Program-made: the position numbers and the translations under genes
Shown: in pieces, positions 1-13,424 of the stretch
How the letters are laid out: the number at the start of each line of letters is the position of its first letter
How positions within the stretch are numbered: the first letter of the stretch is position 1
DNA from: Henricia sp. BOLD:AAB3569
Lineage: Eukaryota; Echinodermata; Asteroidea; Spinulosida; Echinasteridae
Length of the DNA stretch: 64,000 bases
Reading direction: 5' to 3'
Assembly: GCA_037783545.1 (NCBI GenBank)
Contig: JBBELK010000327.1
Coordinates: forward strand, 62,001-126,000
Notes under the pieces: model-generated
What the model was told of the DNA's origin: nothing
The model's database searches: none
What the model saw: the letters and a program-made list of their open reading frames with translations, nothing else

Positions 1-3000
1 CGAAGATCTGTAAATTTTGCATGACAAGTGCGAAATATATACAGTTTGGAGCATGCAAAATTTGAAGTTGGTTGGAAAATTCCTTGATTTCCAAATTTGC
101 CGGCATTTGGGACACACTTTGACCTAATTCCCGTCACAATCTGGGGTGAGTCAACGGCCGTACAAATGTACACCAGCGCGGCGCAGGGTGTCCCAACAGC
201 CACGGTTAGGGGAATAACCACGCAGCCGAGCTCCGTTTTCCCTAAACTCTGAAATTTCTCCGTCATTTCCCAGCGAAAATCTGTCAATTTTGCATGACAA
301 GTGCGGAATATATACAGTTTGGAGCATGCAAAATTTGAAGTTGGTTGGAAAATTTCTTGACTTCCAAATTTGCCGGCATTTGGGACACACTTTGACCTAA
401 TTCCCGTCACAATCTGGGGTGAGTCAACGGCCGTACAAATGTACACCAGCGCGGCGCAGGGTGTCCCAACAGCCACGGTTAGGGGAATAACCACGCAGCC
501 GAGCTCCGTTTTCCCTAAACTCTGAAATTTCTCCGTCATTTCCAAGCGAAAATCTGTCAATTTTGCATGACAAGTGCGGAATATATACAGTTTGGAGCAT
601 GCAAAATTTGAAGTTGGTTGGAAAATTCCTTGATTTCCAAATTTGCCGGCATTTGGGACACACTTTGACCTAATTCCCGTCACAATCTGGGGTGAGTCAA
701 CGGCCGTACAAACGTACACCAGCGCGGCGCAGGGTGTCCCAACAGCCACGGTTAGGGGAATAACCACGCAGCCGAGCTCCGTTTTCCCTAAACTCTGAAA
801 TTTCTCCGTCATTTCCTAGCGAAAATCTGTCAATTTTGCATGACAAGTGCGGAATATATACAGTTTGGAGCATGCAAAATTTGAAGTTGGTTGGAAAATT
901 CCTTGATTTCCAAAATTGCCGGCATTTGGGACACACTTTGACCTAATTCCCGTCACAATCTGGGGTGAGTCAACGGCCGTACAAATGTACACCAGCGCGG
1001 CGCAGGGTGTCCCAACAGCCACGGTTAGGGGAATAACCACGCAGCAGAGCTCCGTTTTCCCTAAACTCTGAAATTTCTCCGTCATTTCCCAGCGAAAATC
1101 TGTCAATTTTGCATGACAAGTGCGGAATATATACAGTTTGGAGCATGCAAAATTTGAAGTTGGTTGGAAAATTCCTTGATTTCCAAATTTGCCGGCATTT
1201 GGGACACACTTTGACCTAATTCCCGTCACAATCTGGGGTGAGTCAACGGCCGTAAAAATGTACACCAGCGCGGCGCATGCGCAGGGTGTCCCAACAGCCA
1301 CGGTTAGGGGAATAACCACACAGCTGAGCTCCGTTTTCCCTAAACTCTGAAATTTCTCCGTCATTTCCCAGCGAAAATCTGTCAATTTTGCATGACAAGT
1401 GCGAAATATATACAGTTTGGAGCATGCAAAATTTGAAGTTGGTTGGAAAATTCCTTGATTTCCAAATTTGCCGGCATTTGGGACACACTTTGACCTAATT
1501 CCCGTCACAATCTGGGGTGAGTCAACGGCCGTACAAATGTACACCAGCGCGGCGCAGGGTGTCCCAACAGCCACGGTTAGGGGAATAACCACGCAGCCGA
1601 GCTCCGTTTTCCCTAAACTCTGAAATTTCTCCGTCATTTCCCAGCGAAAATCTGTCAATTTTGCATGACAAGTGCGGAATATATACAGTTTGGAGCATGC
1701 AAAATTTGAAGTTGGTTGGAAAATTCCTTGATTTCCAAATTTGCCGGCATTTGGGACACACTTTGACATAATTCCCGTCACAATCTGGGGTGAGTCATCG
1801 GCCGTACAAATGTACACCAGCGCGGCGCAGGGTGTCCCAACAGCCACGGTTAGGGGAATAACCACGCAGCCGAGCTCCGTTTTCCCTAAACTCTGAAATT
1901 TCTCCGTCATTTCCCAGCGAAAATCTGTTAATTTTGCATGACAAGTGCGGAATATATACAGTTTGGAGCATGCAAAATTTGAAGTTGGTTGGAAAATTCC
2001 TTGATTTCCAAATTTGCCGGCATTTGGGACACACTTTGACCTAATTCCCGTCACAATCTGGGGTGAGTCAACGGCCGTACAAATGTACACCAGCGCGGCG
2101 CAGGGTGTCCCAACAGCCACGGTTAGGGGAATAACCACGCAGCCGAGCTCTGTTTTCCCTAAACTCTGAAATTTCTCCGTCATTTCCCAGCGAAAATCTG
2201 TCAATTTTGCATGACAAGTGCGGAATATATACAGTTTGGAGCATGCAAAATTTGAAGTTGGTTGGAAAATTCCTTGATTTCCAAATTTGCCGGCATTTGG
2301 GACACACTTTGACCTAATTCCCGTCACAATCTGGGGTGAGTCAACGGCCGTACAAATGTACACCAGCGCGGCGCATGCGCAGGGTGTCCCAACAGCCACG
2401 GTTAGGGGAATAACCACGCAGCCGAGCTCCATTTTCCCTAAACTCTGAAATTTCTCCGTCATTTCCCAGCGAAAATCTGTCAATTTTGCATGACAAGTGC
2501 GGAATATATACAGTTTGGAGCATGCAAAATTTGAAGTTGGTTGGAAAATTCCTTGATTTCCAAATTTGCCGGCATTTGGGACACACTTTGACCTAATTCT
2601 CGTCACAATCTGGGGTGAGTCAACGGCCGTACAAATGTACACCAGCGCGGCGCAGGGTGTCCCAACAGCCACGGTTAGGGGAATAACCACGCAGCCGAGC
2701 TCCGTTTTCCCTAAACTCTGAAATTTCTCCGTCATTTCCCAGCGAAAATCTGTCAATTTTGCATGACAAGTGCGGAATATATACAGTTTGGAGCATGCAA
2801 AATTTGAAGTTGGTTGGAAAATTCCTTGATTTCCAAATTTGCCGGCATTTGGGACACACTTTGACCTAATTCCCGTCACAATCTGGGGTGAGTCAACGGC
2901 CGTACAAATGTACACCAGCGCGGCGTAGGGTGTCCCAACAGCCACGGTTAGGGGAATAACCACGCAGCCGAGCTCCGTTTTCCCTAAACTCTGAAATTTC

Positions 3001-4827
3001 TCTGTCATTTCCCAGCGAAAATCTGTCAATTTTGCATGACAAGTGCGGAATATATACAGTTTGGAGCATGCAAAATTTGAAGTTGGTTGGAAAATTTCTT
3101 GATTTCCAAATTTGCCGGCATTTGGGACACACTTTGACCTAATTCCCGTCACAATCTGGGGTGAGTCAACGGCCGTACAAATGTACACCAGCGCGGCGCA
3201 TGCGCAGGGTGTCCCAACAGCCACGGTTATGGGAATAACCACGCAGCCGAGCTCCGTTTTCCCTAAACTCTGAAATTTCTCCGTCATTTCCCAGCGAAAA
3301 TCTGTCAATTTTGCATGACAAGTGCGGAATATATACAGTTTGGAGCATGCACAATTTGAAGTTGGTTGGAAAATTCCTTGATTTCCAAATTTTCCGGCAT
3401 TTGGGACACACTTTGACCTAATTCCCGTCACAATCTGGGGTGAGTCAACGGCCGTACAAATGTACACCAGCGCGGCGCATGCGCAGGGTGTCCCAACAGC
3501 CACGGTTAGGGGAATAAACACGCAGCCGAGCTCCGTTTTCCCTAAACTCTGAAATTTCTCCGTCATTTCCCAGCGAAAATCTGTCAATTTTGCATGACAA
3601 GTGCGGAATATATACAGTTTGGAGCATGCAAAATTTGAAGTTGGTTGGAAAATTCCTTGATTTCCAAATTTGCCGGCATTTGGGACACACTTTGACCTAA
3701 TTCCCGTCACAATCTGGGGTGAGTCAACGGCCGTACAAATGTACACCAGCGCGGCGCAGGGTGTCCCAACAGCCACGGTTAGGGGAATAACCACGCAGCC
3801 GAGCTCCGTTTTCCCTAAACTCTGAAATTTCTCCGTCATTTCCCAGCGAAAATCTGTCAATTTTGCATGACAAGTGCGGAATATATACAGTTTGGAGCAT
3901 GCAAAATTTGAAGTTGGTTGGAAAATTCCTTGATTTCCAAATTTGCCGGCATTTGGGACACACTTTGACCTAATTCCCGTCACAATCTGGGGTGAGTCAA
4001 CGGCCGTACAAATGTACACCAGCGCGGCGCATGCGCAGGGTGTCCCAACAGCCACGGTTAGGGGAATAACCACGCAGCCGAGCTCCGTTTTCCCTAAACT
4101 CTGAAATTTCTCCGTCATTTCCCAGCGAAAATCTGTCAATTTTGCATGACATGTGCGGAATATATACAGTTTGGAGCATGCAAAATTTGAAGTTGGTTGG
4201 AAAATTCCTTGATTTCCAAATTTGCCGGCATTTGGGACACACTTTGACCTAATTCCCGTCACAATCTGGGGTGAGTCAACGGCCGTACAAATGTACACCA
4301 GCGCGGCGCAGGGTGTCCCAACAGCCACGGTTAGGGGAATAACCACGCAGCCGAGCTCCGTTTTCCCTAAACTCTGAAATTTCTCCGTCATTTCCCAGCG
4401 AAAATCTGTCAATTTTGCATGACAAGTGCGGAATATATACAGTTTGGAGCATGCAAAATTTGAAGTTGGTTGGAAAATTCCTTGATTTCCAAATTTGCCG
4501 GCATTTGGGACACACTTTGACCTAATTCCCGTCACAATCTGGGGTGAGTCAACGGCCGTACAAATGTACACCAGCGCGGCGCATGCGCAGGGTGTCCCAA
4601 CAGCCACGGTTAGGGGAATAACCACGCAGCCGAGCTCCGTTTTCCCTAAACTCTGAAATTTCTCCGTCATTTCCCAGCGAAAATCTGTCAATTTTGCATG
4701 ACAAGTGCGGAATATATACAGTTTGGAGCATGCAAAATTTGAAGTTGGTTGGAAAATTCCTTGATTTCCAAATTTGCCGGCATTTGGGACACACTTTGAC
4801 CTAATTCCCGTCACAATCTGGGGTGAG
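1..4827 (+). repeat. Satellite segment A: mixed 273/279 monomers, no clear HOR
   Basis: The window opens inside a monomer whose usual GCGAAAATCTGTCAA reads as CGAAGATCTGTAAA. 273-bp copies dominate up to about 3.1 kb, with 279-bp copies at 1243, 2341, 3166, 3445, 3997 and 4549. Differences from consensus are scattered single substitutions, such as GAGCTCCATTTT near 2425 and AATTCTCGTC near 2595. Both of these recur together near 8.8-9.0 kb, so the 2.3-2.9 kb pair and the 8.7-9.2 kb pair are probably copies of one another. Confidence 0.85.
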
Positions 4828-7800
4828 TCAACGGCCGTACAAAATAGTACACCAGCGCGGCGCATGCGCAGGGTGTCCCAACAGCCACGGTTAGGGGAAT
4901 AACCACGCAGCCGAGCTCCGTTTTCCCTAAACTCTGAAATTTCTCCGTCATTTCCTAGCGAAAATCTGTCAATTTTGCATGACAAGTGCGGAATATATAC
5001 AGTTTGGAGCATGCAAAATTTGAAGTTGGTTGGAAAATTCCTTGATTTCCAAATTTGCCGGCATTTGGGACACACTTTGACCTAATTCCCGTCACAATCT
5101 GGGGTGAGTCAACGGCCGTACAAATGTACACCAGCGCGGCGCAGGGTGTCCCAACAGCCACGGTTAGGGGAATAACCACGCAGCCGAGCTCCGTTTTCCC
5201 TAAACTCTGAAATTTCTCCGTCATTTCCCAGCGAAAATCTGTCAATTTTGCATAACAAGTGCGGAATATATACAGTTTGGAGCATGCAAAATTTGAAGTT
5301 GGTTGGAAAATTCCTTGATTTCCAAATTTGCCGGCATTTGGGACACACTTTGACCTAATTCCCGTCACAATCTGGGGTGAGTCAACGGCCGTACAAATGT
5401 ACACCAGCGCGGCGCATGCGCAGGGTGTCCCAACAGCCACGGTTAGGGGAATAACCACGCAGCCGAGCTCCGTTTTCCCTAAACTCTGAAATTTATCCGT
5501 CATTTCCCAGCGAAAATCTGTCAATTTTGCATGACAAGTGCGGAATATATACAGTTTGGAGCATGCACAATTTGAAGTTGGTTGGAAAATTCCTTGATTT
5601 CCAAATTTTCCGGCATTTGGGACACACTTTGACCTAATTCCCGTCACAATCTGGGGTGAGTCAACGGCCGTACAAATGTACACCAGCGCGGCGCATGCGC
5701 AGGCTGTCCCAACAGCCACGGTTAAGGGAATAACCACGCAGCCGAGCTCCGTTTTCCCTAAACTCTGAAATTTCTCCGTCATTTCCCAGCGAAAATCTGT
5801 CAATTTTGCATGACAAGTGCGGAATATATACAGTTTGGAGCATGCAAAATTTGAAGTTGGTTGGAAAATTCCTTGATTTCCAAATTTGCCGGCATTTGGG
5901 ACACACTTTGACCTAATTCCCGTCACAATCTGGGGTGAGTCAACGGCCGTACAAATGTACACCAGCGCGGCGCATGCGCAGGGTGTCCCAACAGCCACGG
6001 TTAGGGGAATAACCACGCAGCCGAGCTCCGTTTTCCCTAAACTCTGAAATTTCTCCGTCATTTCCCAGCGAAAATCTGTCAATTTTGCATGACAAGTGCG
6101 GAATATATACAGTTTGGAGCATGCAAAATTTGAAGTTGGTTGGAAAATTCCTTGATTTCCAAATTTGCCGGCATTTGGGACACACTTTGACCTAATTCCC
6201 GTCACAATCTGGGGTGAGTCAACGGCCGTACAAAATAGTACACCAGCGCGGCGCATGCGCAGGGTGTCCCAACAGCCACGGTTAGGGGAATAACCACGCA
6301 GCCGAGCTCCGTTTTCCCTAAACTCTGAAATTTCTCCGTCATTTCCTAGCGAAAATCTGTCAATTTTGCATGACAAGTGCGGAATATATACAGTTTGGAG
6401 CATGCAAAATTTGAAGTTGGTTGGAAAATTCCTTGATTTCCAAATTTGCCGGCATTTGGGACACACTTTGACCTAATTCCCGTCACAATCTGGGGTGAGT
6501 CAACGGCCGTACAAATGTACACCAGCGCGGCGCATGCGCAGGGTGTCCCAACAGCCACGGTTAGGGGAATAACCACGCAGCCGAGCTCCGTTTTCCCTAA
6601 ACTCTGAAATTTATCCGTCATTTCCCAGCGAAAATCTGTCAATTTTGCATGACAAGTGCGGAATATATACAGTTTGGAGCATGCACAATTTGAAGTTGGT
6701 TGGAAAATTCCTTGATTTCCAAATTTTCCGGCATTTGGGACACACTTTGACCTAATTCCCGTCACAATCTGGGGTGAGTCAACGGCCGTACAAATGTACA
6801 CCAGCGCGGCGCATGCGCAGGGTGTCCCAACAGCCACGGTTAGGGGAATAACCACGCAGCCGAGCTCCGTTTTCCCTAAACTCTGAAATTTCTCCGTCAT
6901 TTCCCAGCGAAAATCTGTCAATTTTGCATGACAAGTGCGGAATATATACAGTTTGGAGCATGCAAAATTTGAAGTTGGTTGGAAAATTCCTTGATTTCCA
7001 AATTTGCCGGCATTTGGGACACACTTTGACCTAATTCCCGTCACAATCTGGGGTGAGTCAATGGCCGTACAAATGTACACCAGCGCGGCGCAGGGTGTCC
7101 CAACAGCCACGGTTAGGGGAATAACCACGCAGCCGAGCTCCGTTTTCCCTAAACTCTGAAATTTCTCCGTCATTTCCCAGCGAAAATCTGTCAATTTTGC
7201 ATGACAAGTGCGGAATATATACAGTTTGTAGCATGCAAAATTTGAAGTTGGTTGGAAAATTCCTTGATTTCCAAATTTGCCGGCATTTGGGACACACTTT
7301 GACCTAATTCCCGTCACAATCTGGGGTGAGTCAACGGCCGTACAAAATAGTACACCAGCGCGGCGCATGCGCAGGGTGTCCCAACAGCCACGGTTAGGGG
7401 AATAACCACGCAGCCGAGCTCCGTTTTCCCTAAACTCTGAAATTTCTCCGTCATTTCCTAGCGAAAATCTGTCAATTTTGCATGACAAGTGCGGAATATA
7501 TACAGTTTGGAGCATGCAAAATTTGAAGTTGGTTGGAAAATTCCTTGATTTCCAAATTTGCCGGCATTTGGGACACACTTTGACCTAATTCCCGTCACAA
7601 TCTGGGGTGAGTCAACGGCCGTACAAATGTACACCAGCGCGGCGCAGGGTGTCCCAACAGCCACGGTTAGGGGAATAACCACGCAGCCGAGCTCCGTTTT
7701 CCCTAAACTCTGAAATTTCTCCGTCATTTCCCAGCGAAAATCTGTCAATTTTGCATGACAAGTGCGGAATATATACAGTTTGGAGCATGCAAAATTTGAA

Positions 7801-10800
7801 GTTGGTTGGAAAATTCCTTGATTTCCAAATTTGCCGGCATTTGGGACACACTTTGACCTAATTCCCGTCACAATCTGGGGTGAGTCAACGGCCGTACAAA
7901 TGTACACCAGCGCGGCGCATGCGCAGGGTGTCCCAACAGCCACGGTTAGGGGAATAACCACGCAGCCGAGCTCCGTTTTCCCTAAACTCTGAAATTTATC
8001 CGTCATTTCCCAGCGAAAATCTGTCAATTTTGCATGACAAGTGCGGAATATATACAGTTTGGAGCATGCACAATTTGAAGTTGGTTGGAAAATTCCTTGA
8101 TTTCCAAATTTTCCGGCATTTGGGACACACTTTGACCTAATTCCCGTCACAATCTGGGGTGAGTCAACGGCCGTACAGATGTACACCAGCGCGGCGCATG
8201 CGCAGGGTGTCCCAACAGCCACGGTTAGGGGAATAACCACGCAGCCGAGCTCCGTTTTCCCTAAACTCTGAAATTTCTCCGTCATTTCCCAGCGAAAATC
8301 TGTCAATTTTGCATGACAAGTGCGGAATATATACAGTTTGGAGCATGCAAAATTTGAAGTTGGTTGGAAAATTCCTTGATTTCCAAATTTGCCGGCATTT
8401 GGGACACACTTTGACCTAATTCCCGTCACAATCTGGGGTGAGTCAACGGCCGTACAAATGTACACCAGCGCGGCGCAGGGTGTCCCAACAGCCACGGTTA
8501 GGGGAATAACCACGCAGCCGAGCTCCGTTTTCCCTAAACTCTGAAATTTCTCCGTCATTTCCCAGCGAAAATCTGTCAATTTTGCATGACAAGTGCGGAA
8601 TATATACAGTTTGGAGCATGCAAAATTTGAAGTTGGTTGGAAAATTCCTTGATTTCCTAATTTGCCGGCATTTGGGACACACTTTGACCTAATTCCCGTC
8701 ACAATCTGGGGTGAGTCAACGGCCGTACAAATGTACACCAGCGCGGCGCATGCGCAGGGTGTCCCAACAGCCACGGTTAGGGGAATAACCACTCAGCCGA
8801 GCTCCATTTTCCCTAAACTCTGAAATTTCTCCGTCATTTCCCAGCGAAAATCTGTCAATTTTGCATGACAAGTGCGGAATATATACAGTTTGGAGCATGC
8901 AAAATTTGAAGTTGGTTGGAAAATTCCTTGATTTCCAAATTTGCCGGCATTTGGGACACACTTTGACCTAATTCTCGTCACAATCTGGGGTGAGTCAACG
9001 GCCGTACAAATGTACACCAGCGCGGCGCAGGGTGTCCCAACAGCCACGGTTAGGGGAATAACCACGCAGCCGAGCTCCGTTTTCCCTAAACTCTGAAATT
9101 TCTCCGTCATTTCCCAGCGAAAATCTGTCAATTTTGCATGACAAGTGCGGAATATATACAGTTTGGAGCATGCAAAATTTGAAGTTGGTTGGAAAATTCC
9201 TTGATTTCCAAATTTGCCGGCATTTGGGACACACTTTGACCTAATTCCCGTCACAATCTGGGGCGAGTCAACGGCCGTACAAATGTACACCAGCGCGGCG
9301 CATGTGCAGGGTATCCCAACAGCCACGGTTAGGGGAATAACCACGCAGCCGAGCTCCGTTTTCCCTAAACTCTGAAATTTCTCCGTCATTTCCCAGCGAA
9401 AATCTGTCAATTTTGCATGACAAGTGCGGAATATATACAGTTTGGAGCATGCAAAATTTGAAGTTGGTTGGAAAATTCCTTGATTTCCAAATTTGCCGGC
9501 ATTTGGGACACACTTTGACCTAATTCCCGTCACAATCTGGGGGTAAGTCAACGGCCGTACAAATGTACACCAGCGCGGTGCAGGTGTCCCAAGAGCCACG
9601 GTTAGGGGAATAACCACGCAGCCGAGCTCCGTTTTCCCTAAACTCTGAAATTTCTCCGTCATTTCCCAGCGAAAATCTGTCAATTTTGCATGACAAGTGC
9701 GGAATATATACATTTTGAAGCATGCAAAATTTGAAGTTGGTTGGAAAATTCCTTGATTTCCAAATTTGCCGGCATTTGGGACACACTTTGACCTAATTCC
9801 CGTCACAATCTGGGGTGAGTCAACGGCCGTACAAATGTACACCAGCGCGGCGCAGGGTGTCCCAACAGCCACGGTTAGGGGAATAACCACGCAGCCGAGC
9901 TCCGTTTTCCCTAAACTCTGAAATTTCTCCGTCATTTCCCAGCGAAAATCTGTCAATTTTGCATGACAAGTGCGGAATATATACAGTTTGGAGCATGCAA
10001 AATTTGAAGTTGGTTGGAAAATTCCTTGATTTCCAAATTTGCCGGCATTTGGGACACACTTTGACCTAATTCCCGTCACAATCTGGGGTGAGTCAACGGC
10101 CGTACAAATGTACACCAGCGCGGCGCAAGCGCAGGGTGTCCCAACAGCCACGGTTAGGGGAATAACCACGCAGCCGAGCTCCGTTTTCCCTAAACTCTGA
10201 AATTTCTCCGTCATTTCCCAGCGAAAATCTGTCAATTTTGCATGACAAGTGCGGAATATATACAGTTTGGAGCATGCAAAATTTGAAGTTGGTTGGAAAA
10301 TTCCTTGATTTCCAAATTTGCCGGCATTTGGGACACACTTTGACCTAATTCCCGTCACAATCTGGGGTCAGTCAACGGCCGTACAAATGTACACCAGCGC
10401 GGCGCATGCGCAGGGTGTCCCAACAGCCACGGTTAGGGGAATAACCACGCAGCCGAGCTCCGTTTTCCGTAAACTCTGAAATTTCTCCGTCATTTCCCAG
10501 CGAAAATCTGTCAATTTTGCATGACAAGTGCGGAATATATACAGTTTGGAGCATGCAAAATTTGAAGTTGGTTGGAAAATTCCTTGATTTCCAAATTTGC
10601 CGGCATTTGGGACACACTTTGACCTAATTCCCGTCACAATCTGGGGTGAGTCAACGGCCGTACAAAATAGTACACCAGCGCGGCGCATGCGCAGGGTGTC
10701 CCAACAGCCACGGTTAGGGGAATAACCACGCAGCCGAGCTCCGTTTTCCCTAAACTCTGAAATTTCTCCGTCATTTCCTAGCGAAAATCTGTCAATTTTG

Positions 10801-10931
10801 CATGACAAGTGCGGAATATATACAGTTTGGAGCATGCAAAATTTGAAGTTGGTTGGAAAATTCCTTGATTTCCAAATTTGCCGGCATTTGGGACACACTT
10901 TGACCTAATTCCCGTCACAATCTGGGGTGAG
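4828..10931 (+). repeat. Satellite segment B: 4-5-monomer HORs marked by 281-bp monomers
   Basis: Monomers at 4828, 6219, 7331 and 10651 are 281 bp because AAATGTAC is replaced by AAAATAGTAC. Each of the first three is followed one or two monomers later by a copy with GAAATTTATCCG plus GCACAATTTG plus AAATTTTCCGG (5382, 6500 and 7885). Spacing between the 281-bp monomers is 1391 and then 1112 bp, i.e. 5- and 4-monomer units of one family. 8.4-10.4 kb is less regular. The monomer at 9547 combines TAAGTCA, a shortened GC-box junction and CATTTTGAAGC, a combination that becomes common farther right. Confidence 0.8.
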
Positions 10932-11204
10932 TCAACGGCCGTACAAATGTACACCAGCGCGGCGCAGGGTGTCCCAACAGCCACGGTTAGGGGAATAACC
11001 ACGCAGCCGAGCTCCGTTTTCCCTAAACTCTGAAATTTCTCCGTCATTTCCCAGCGAAAATCTGTCAATTTTGCATGACAAGTGCGGAATATATACAGTT
11101 TGGAGCATGCAAAATTTGAAGTTGGTTGGAAAATTCCTTGATTTCCAAATTTGCCGGCATTTGGGACACACTTTGACCTAATTCCCGTCACAATCTGGGG
11201 TGAG

Positions 11205-13424
11205 TCAACGGCCGTACAAATGTACACCAGCGCGGCGCATGCGCAGGGTGTCCCAACAGCCACGGTTAGGGGAATAACCACGCAGCCGAGCTCCGTTTTC
11301 CCTAAACTCTGAAATTTCTCCGTCATTTCCCAGCGAAAATCTGTCAATTTTGCATGACAAGTGCGGAATATATACAGTTTGGAGCATGCACAATTTGAAG
11401 TTGGTTGGAAAATTCCTTGATTTCCAAATTTTCCGGCATTTGGGACACACTTTGACCTAATTCCCGTCACAATCTGGGGTGAGTCAACGGCCGTACAAAT
11501 GTACACCAGCGCGGCGCATGCGCAGGGTGTCCCAACAGCCACGGTTAGGGGAATAACCACGCAGCCGAGCTCCGTTTTCCCTAAACTCTGAAATTTCTCC
11601 GTCATTTCCCAGCGAAAATCTGTCAATTTTGCATGACAAGTGCGGAATATATACAGTTTGGAGCATGCAAAATTTGAAGTTGGTTGGAAAATTCCTTGAT
11701 TTCCAAATTTGCCGGCATTTGGGACACACTTTGACCTAATTCCCGTCACAATCTGGGGTGAGTCAACGGCCGTACAAATGTACACCAGCGCGGCGCAGGG
11801 TGTCCCAACAGCCACGGTTAGGGGAATAACCACGCAGCCGAGCTCCGTTTTCCCTAAACTCTGAAATTTCTCCGTCATTTCCCAGCGAAAATCTGTCAAT
11901 TTTGCATGACAAGTGCGGAATATATACAGTTTGGAGCATGCAAAATTTGAAGTTGGTTGAACAATTCCTTGATTTCCAAATTTGCCGGCATTTGGGACAC
12001 ACTTTGACCTAATTCCCGTCACAATCTGGGGTGAGTCAACGGCCGTACAAATGTACACCAGCGCGGCGCATGCGCAGGGTGTCCCAACAGCCACGGTTAG
12101 GGGAATAACCACGCAGCCGAGCTCCGTTTTCCCTAAACTCTGAAATTTCTCCGTCATTTCCCAGCGAAAATCTGTCAATTTTGCATGACAAGTGCGGAAT
12201 ATATACAGTTTGGAGCATGCAAAATTTGAAGTTGGTTGGAAAATTCCTTGATTTCCAAATTTGCCGGCATTTGGGACACACTTTGACCTAATTCCCGTCA
12301 CAATCTGGGGTGAGTCAACGGCCGTACAAATGTACACCAGCGCGGCGCATGCGCAGGGTGTCCCAACAGCCACGGTTAGGGGAATAACCACGCAGCCGAG
12401 CTCCGTTTTCCCTAAACTCTGAAATTTCTCCGTCATTTCCCAGCGAAAATCTGTCAATTTTGCATGACAAGTGCGGAATATATACAGTTTGGAGCATGCA
12501 CAATTTGAAGTTGGTTGGAAAATTCCTTGATTTCCAAATTTTCCGGCATTTGGGACACACTTTGACCTAATTCCCGTCACAATCTGGGGTGAGTCAACGG
12601 CCGTACAAATGTACACCAGCGCGGCGCATGCGCAGGGTGTCCCAACAGCCACGGTTAGGGGAATAACCACGCAGCCGAGCTCCGTTTTCCCTAAACTCTG
12701 AAATTTCTCCGTCATTTCCCAGCGAAAATCTGTCAATTTTGCATGACAAGTGCGGAATATATACAGTTTGGAGCATGCAAAATTTGAAGTTGGTTGGAAA
12801 ATTCCTTGATTTCCAAATTTGCCGGCATTTGGGACACACTTTGACCTAATTCCCGTCACAATCTGGGGTGAGTCAACGGCCGTACAAATGTACACCAGCG
12901 CGGCGCAGGGTGTCCCAACAGCCACGGTTAGGGGAATAACCACGCAGCCGAGCTCCGTTTTCCCTAAACTCTGAAATTTCTCCGTCATTTCCCAGCGAAA
13001 ATCTGTCAATTTTGCATGACAAGTGCGGAATATATACAGTTTGGAGCATGCAAAATTTGAAGTTGGTTGAACAATTCCTTGATTTCCAAATTTGCCGGCA
13101 TTTGGGACACACTTTGACCTAATTCCCGTCACAATCTGGGGTGAGTCAACGGCCGTACAAATGTACACCAGCGCGGCGCATGCGCAGGGTGTCCCAACAG
13201 CCACGGTTAGGGGAATAACCACGCAGCCGAGCTCCGTTTTCCCTAAACTCTGAAATTTCTCCGTCATTTCCCAGCGAAAATCTGTCAATTTTGCATGACA
13301 AGTGCGGAATATATACAGTTTGGAGCATGCAAAATTTGAAGTTGGTTGGAAAATTCCTTGATTTCCAAAATTGCCGGCATTTGGGACACACTTTGACCTA
13401 ATTCCCGTCACAATCTGGGGTAAG
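11205..13424 (+). repeat. 1110-bp tetrameric HOR, two copies
   Basis: A unit of one 273-bp and three 279-bp monomers (1110 bp) occurs twice. Markers repeat exactly 1110 bp apart: the GCACAATTTG/TTTTCCGG monomer at 11205 and 12315, a plain monomer at 11484 and 12594, and the TTGAACAATTCC monomer at 11763 and 12873. The fourth positions (12036 and 13146) differ, the latter carrying CCAAAATTGCC. The crossover that joined this block to the next hexamer therefore lies near 13.1 kb. Confidence 0.85.

Noticed and set aside
151-390. 79- and 81-residue minus-strand ORFs repeated in every monomer, starting MCPKC with a CxxC motif
   Set aside because: They are one reading of the satellite per monomer, each ending in the TGA of the TGAGTCA site. 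CPKC alone is not a zinc-binding domain, and more than 200 identical genes without other gene features is not credible.
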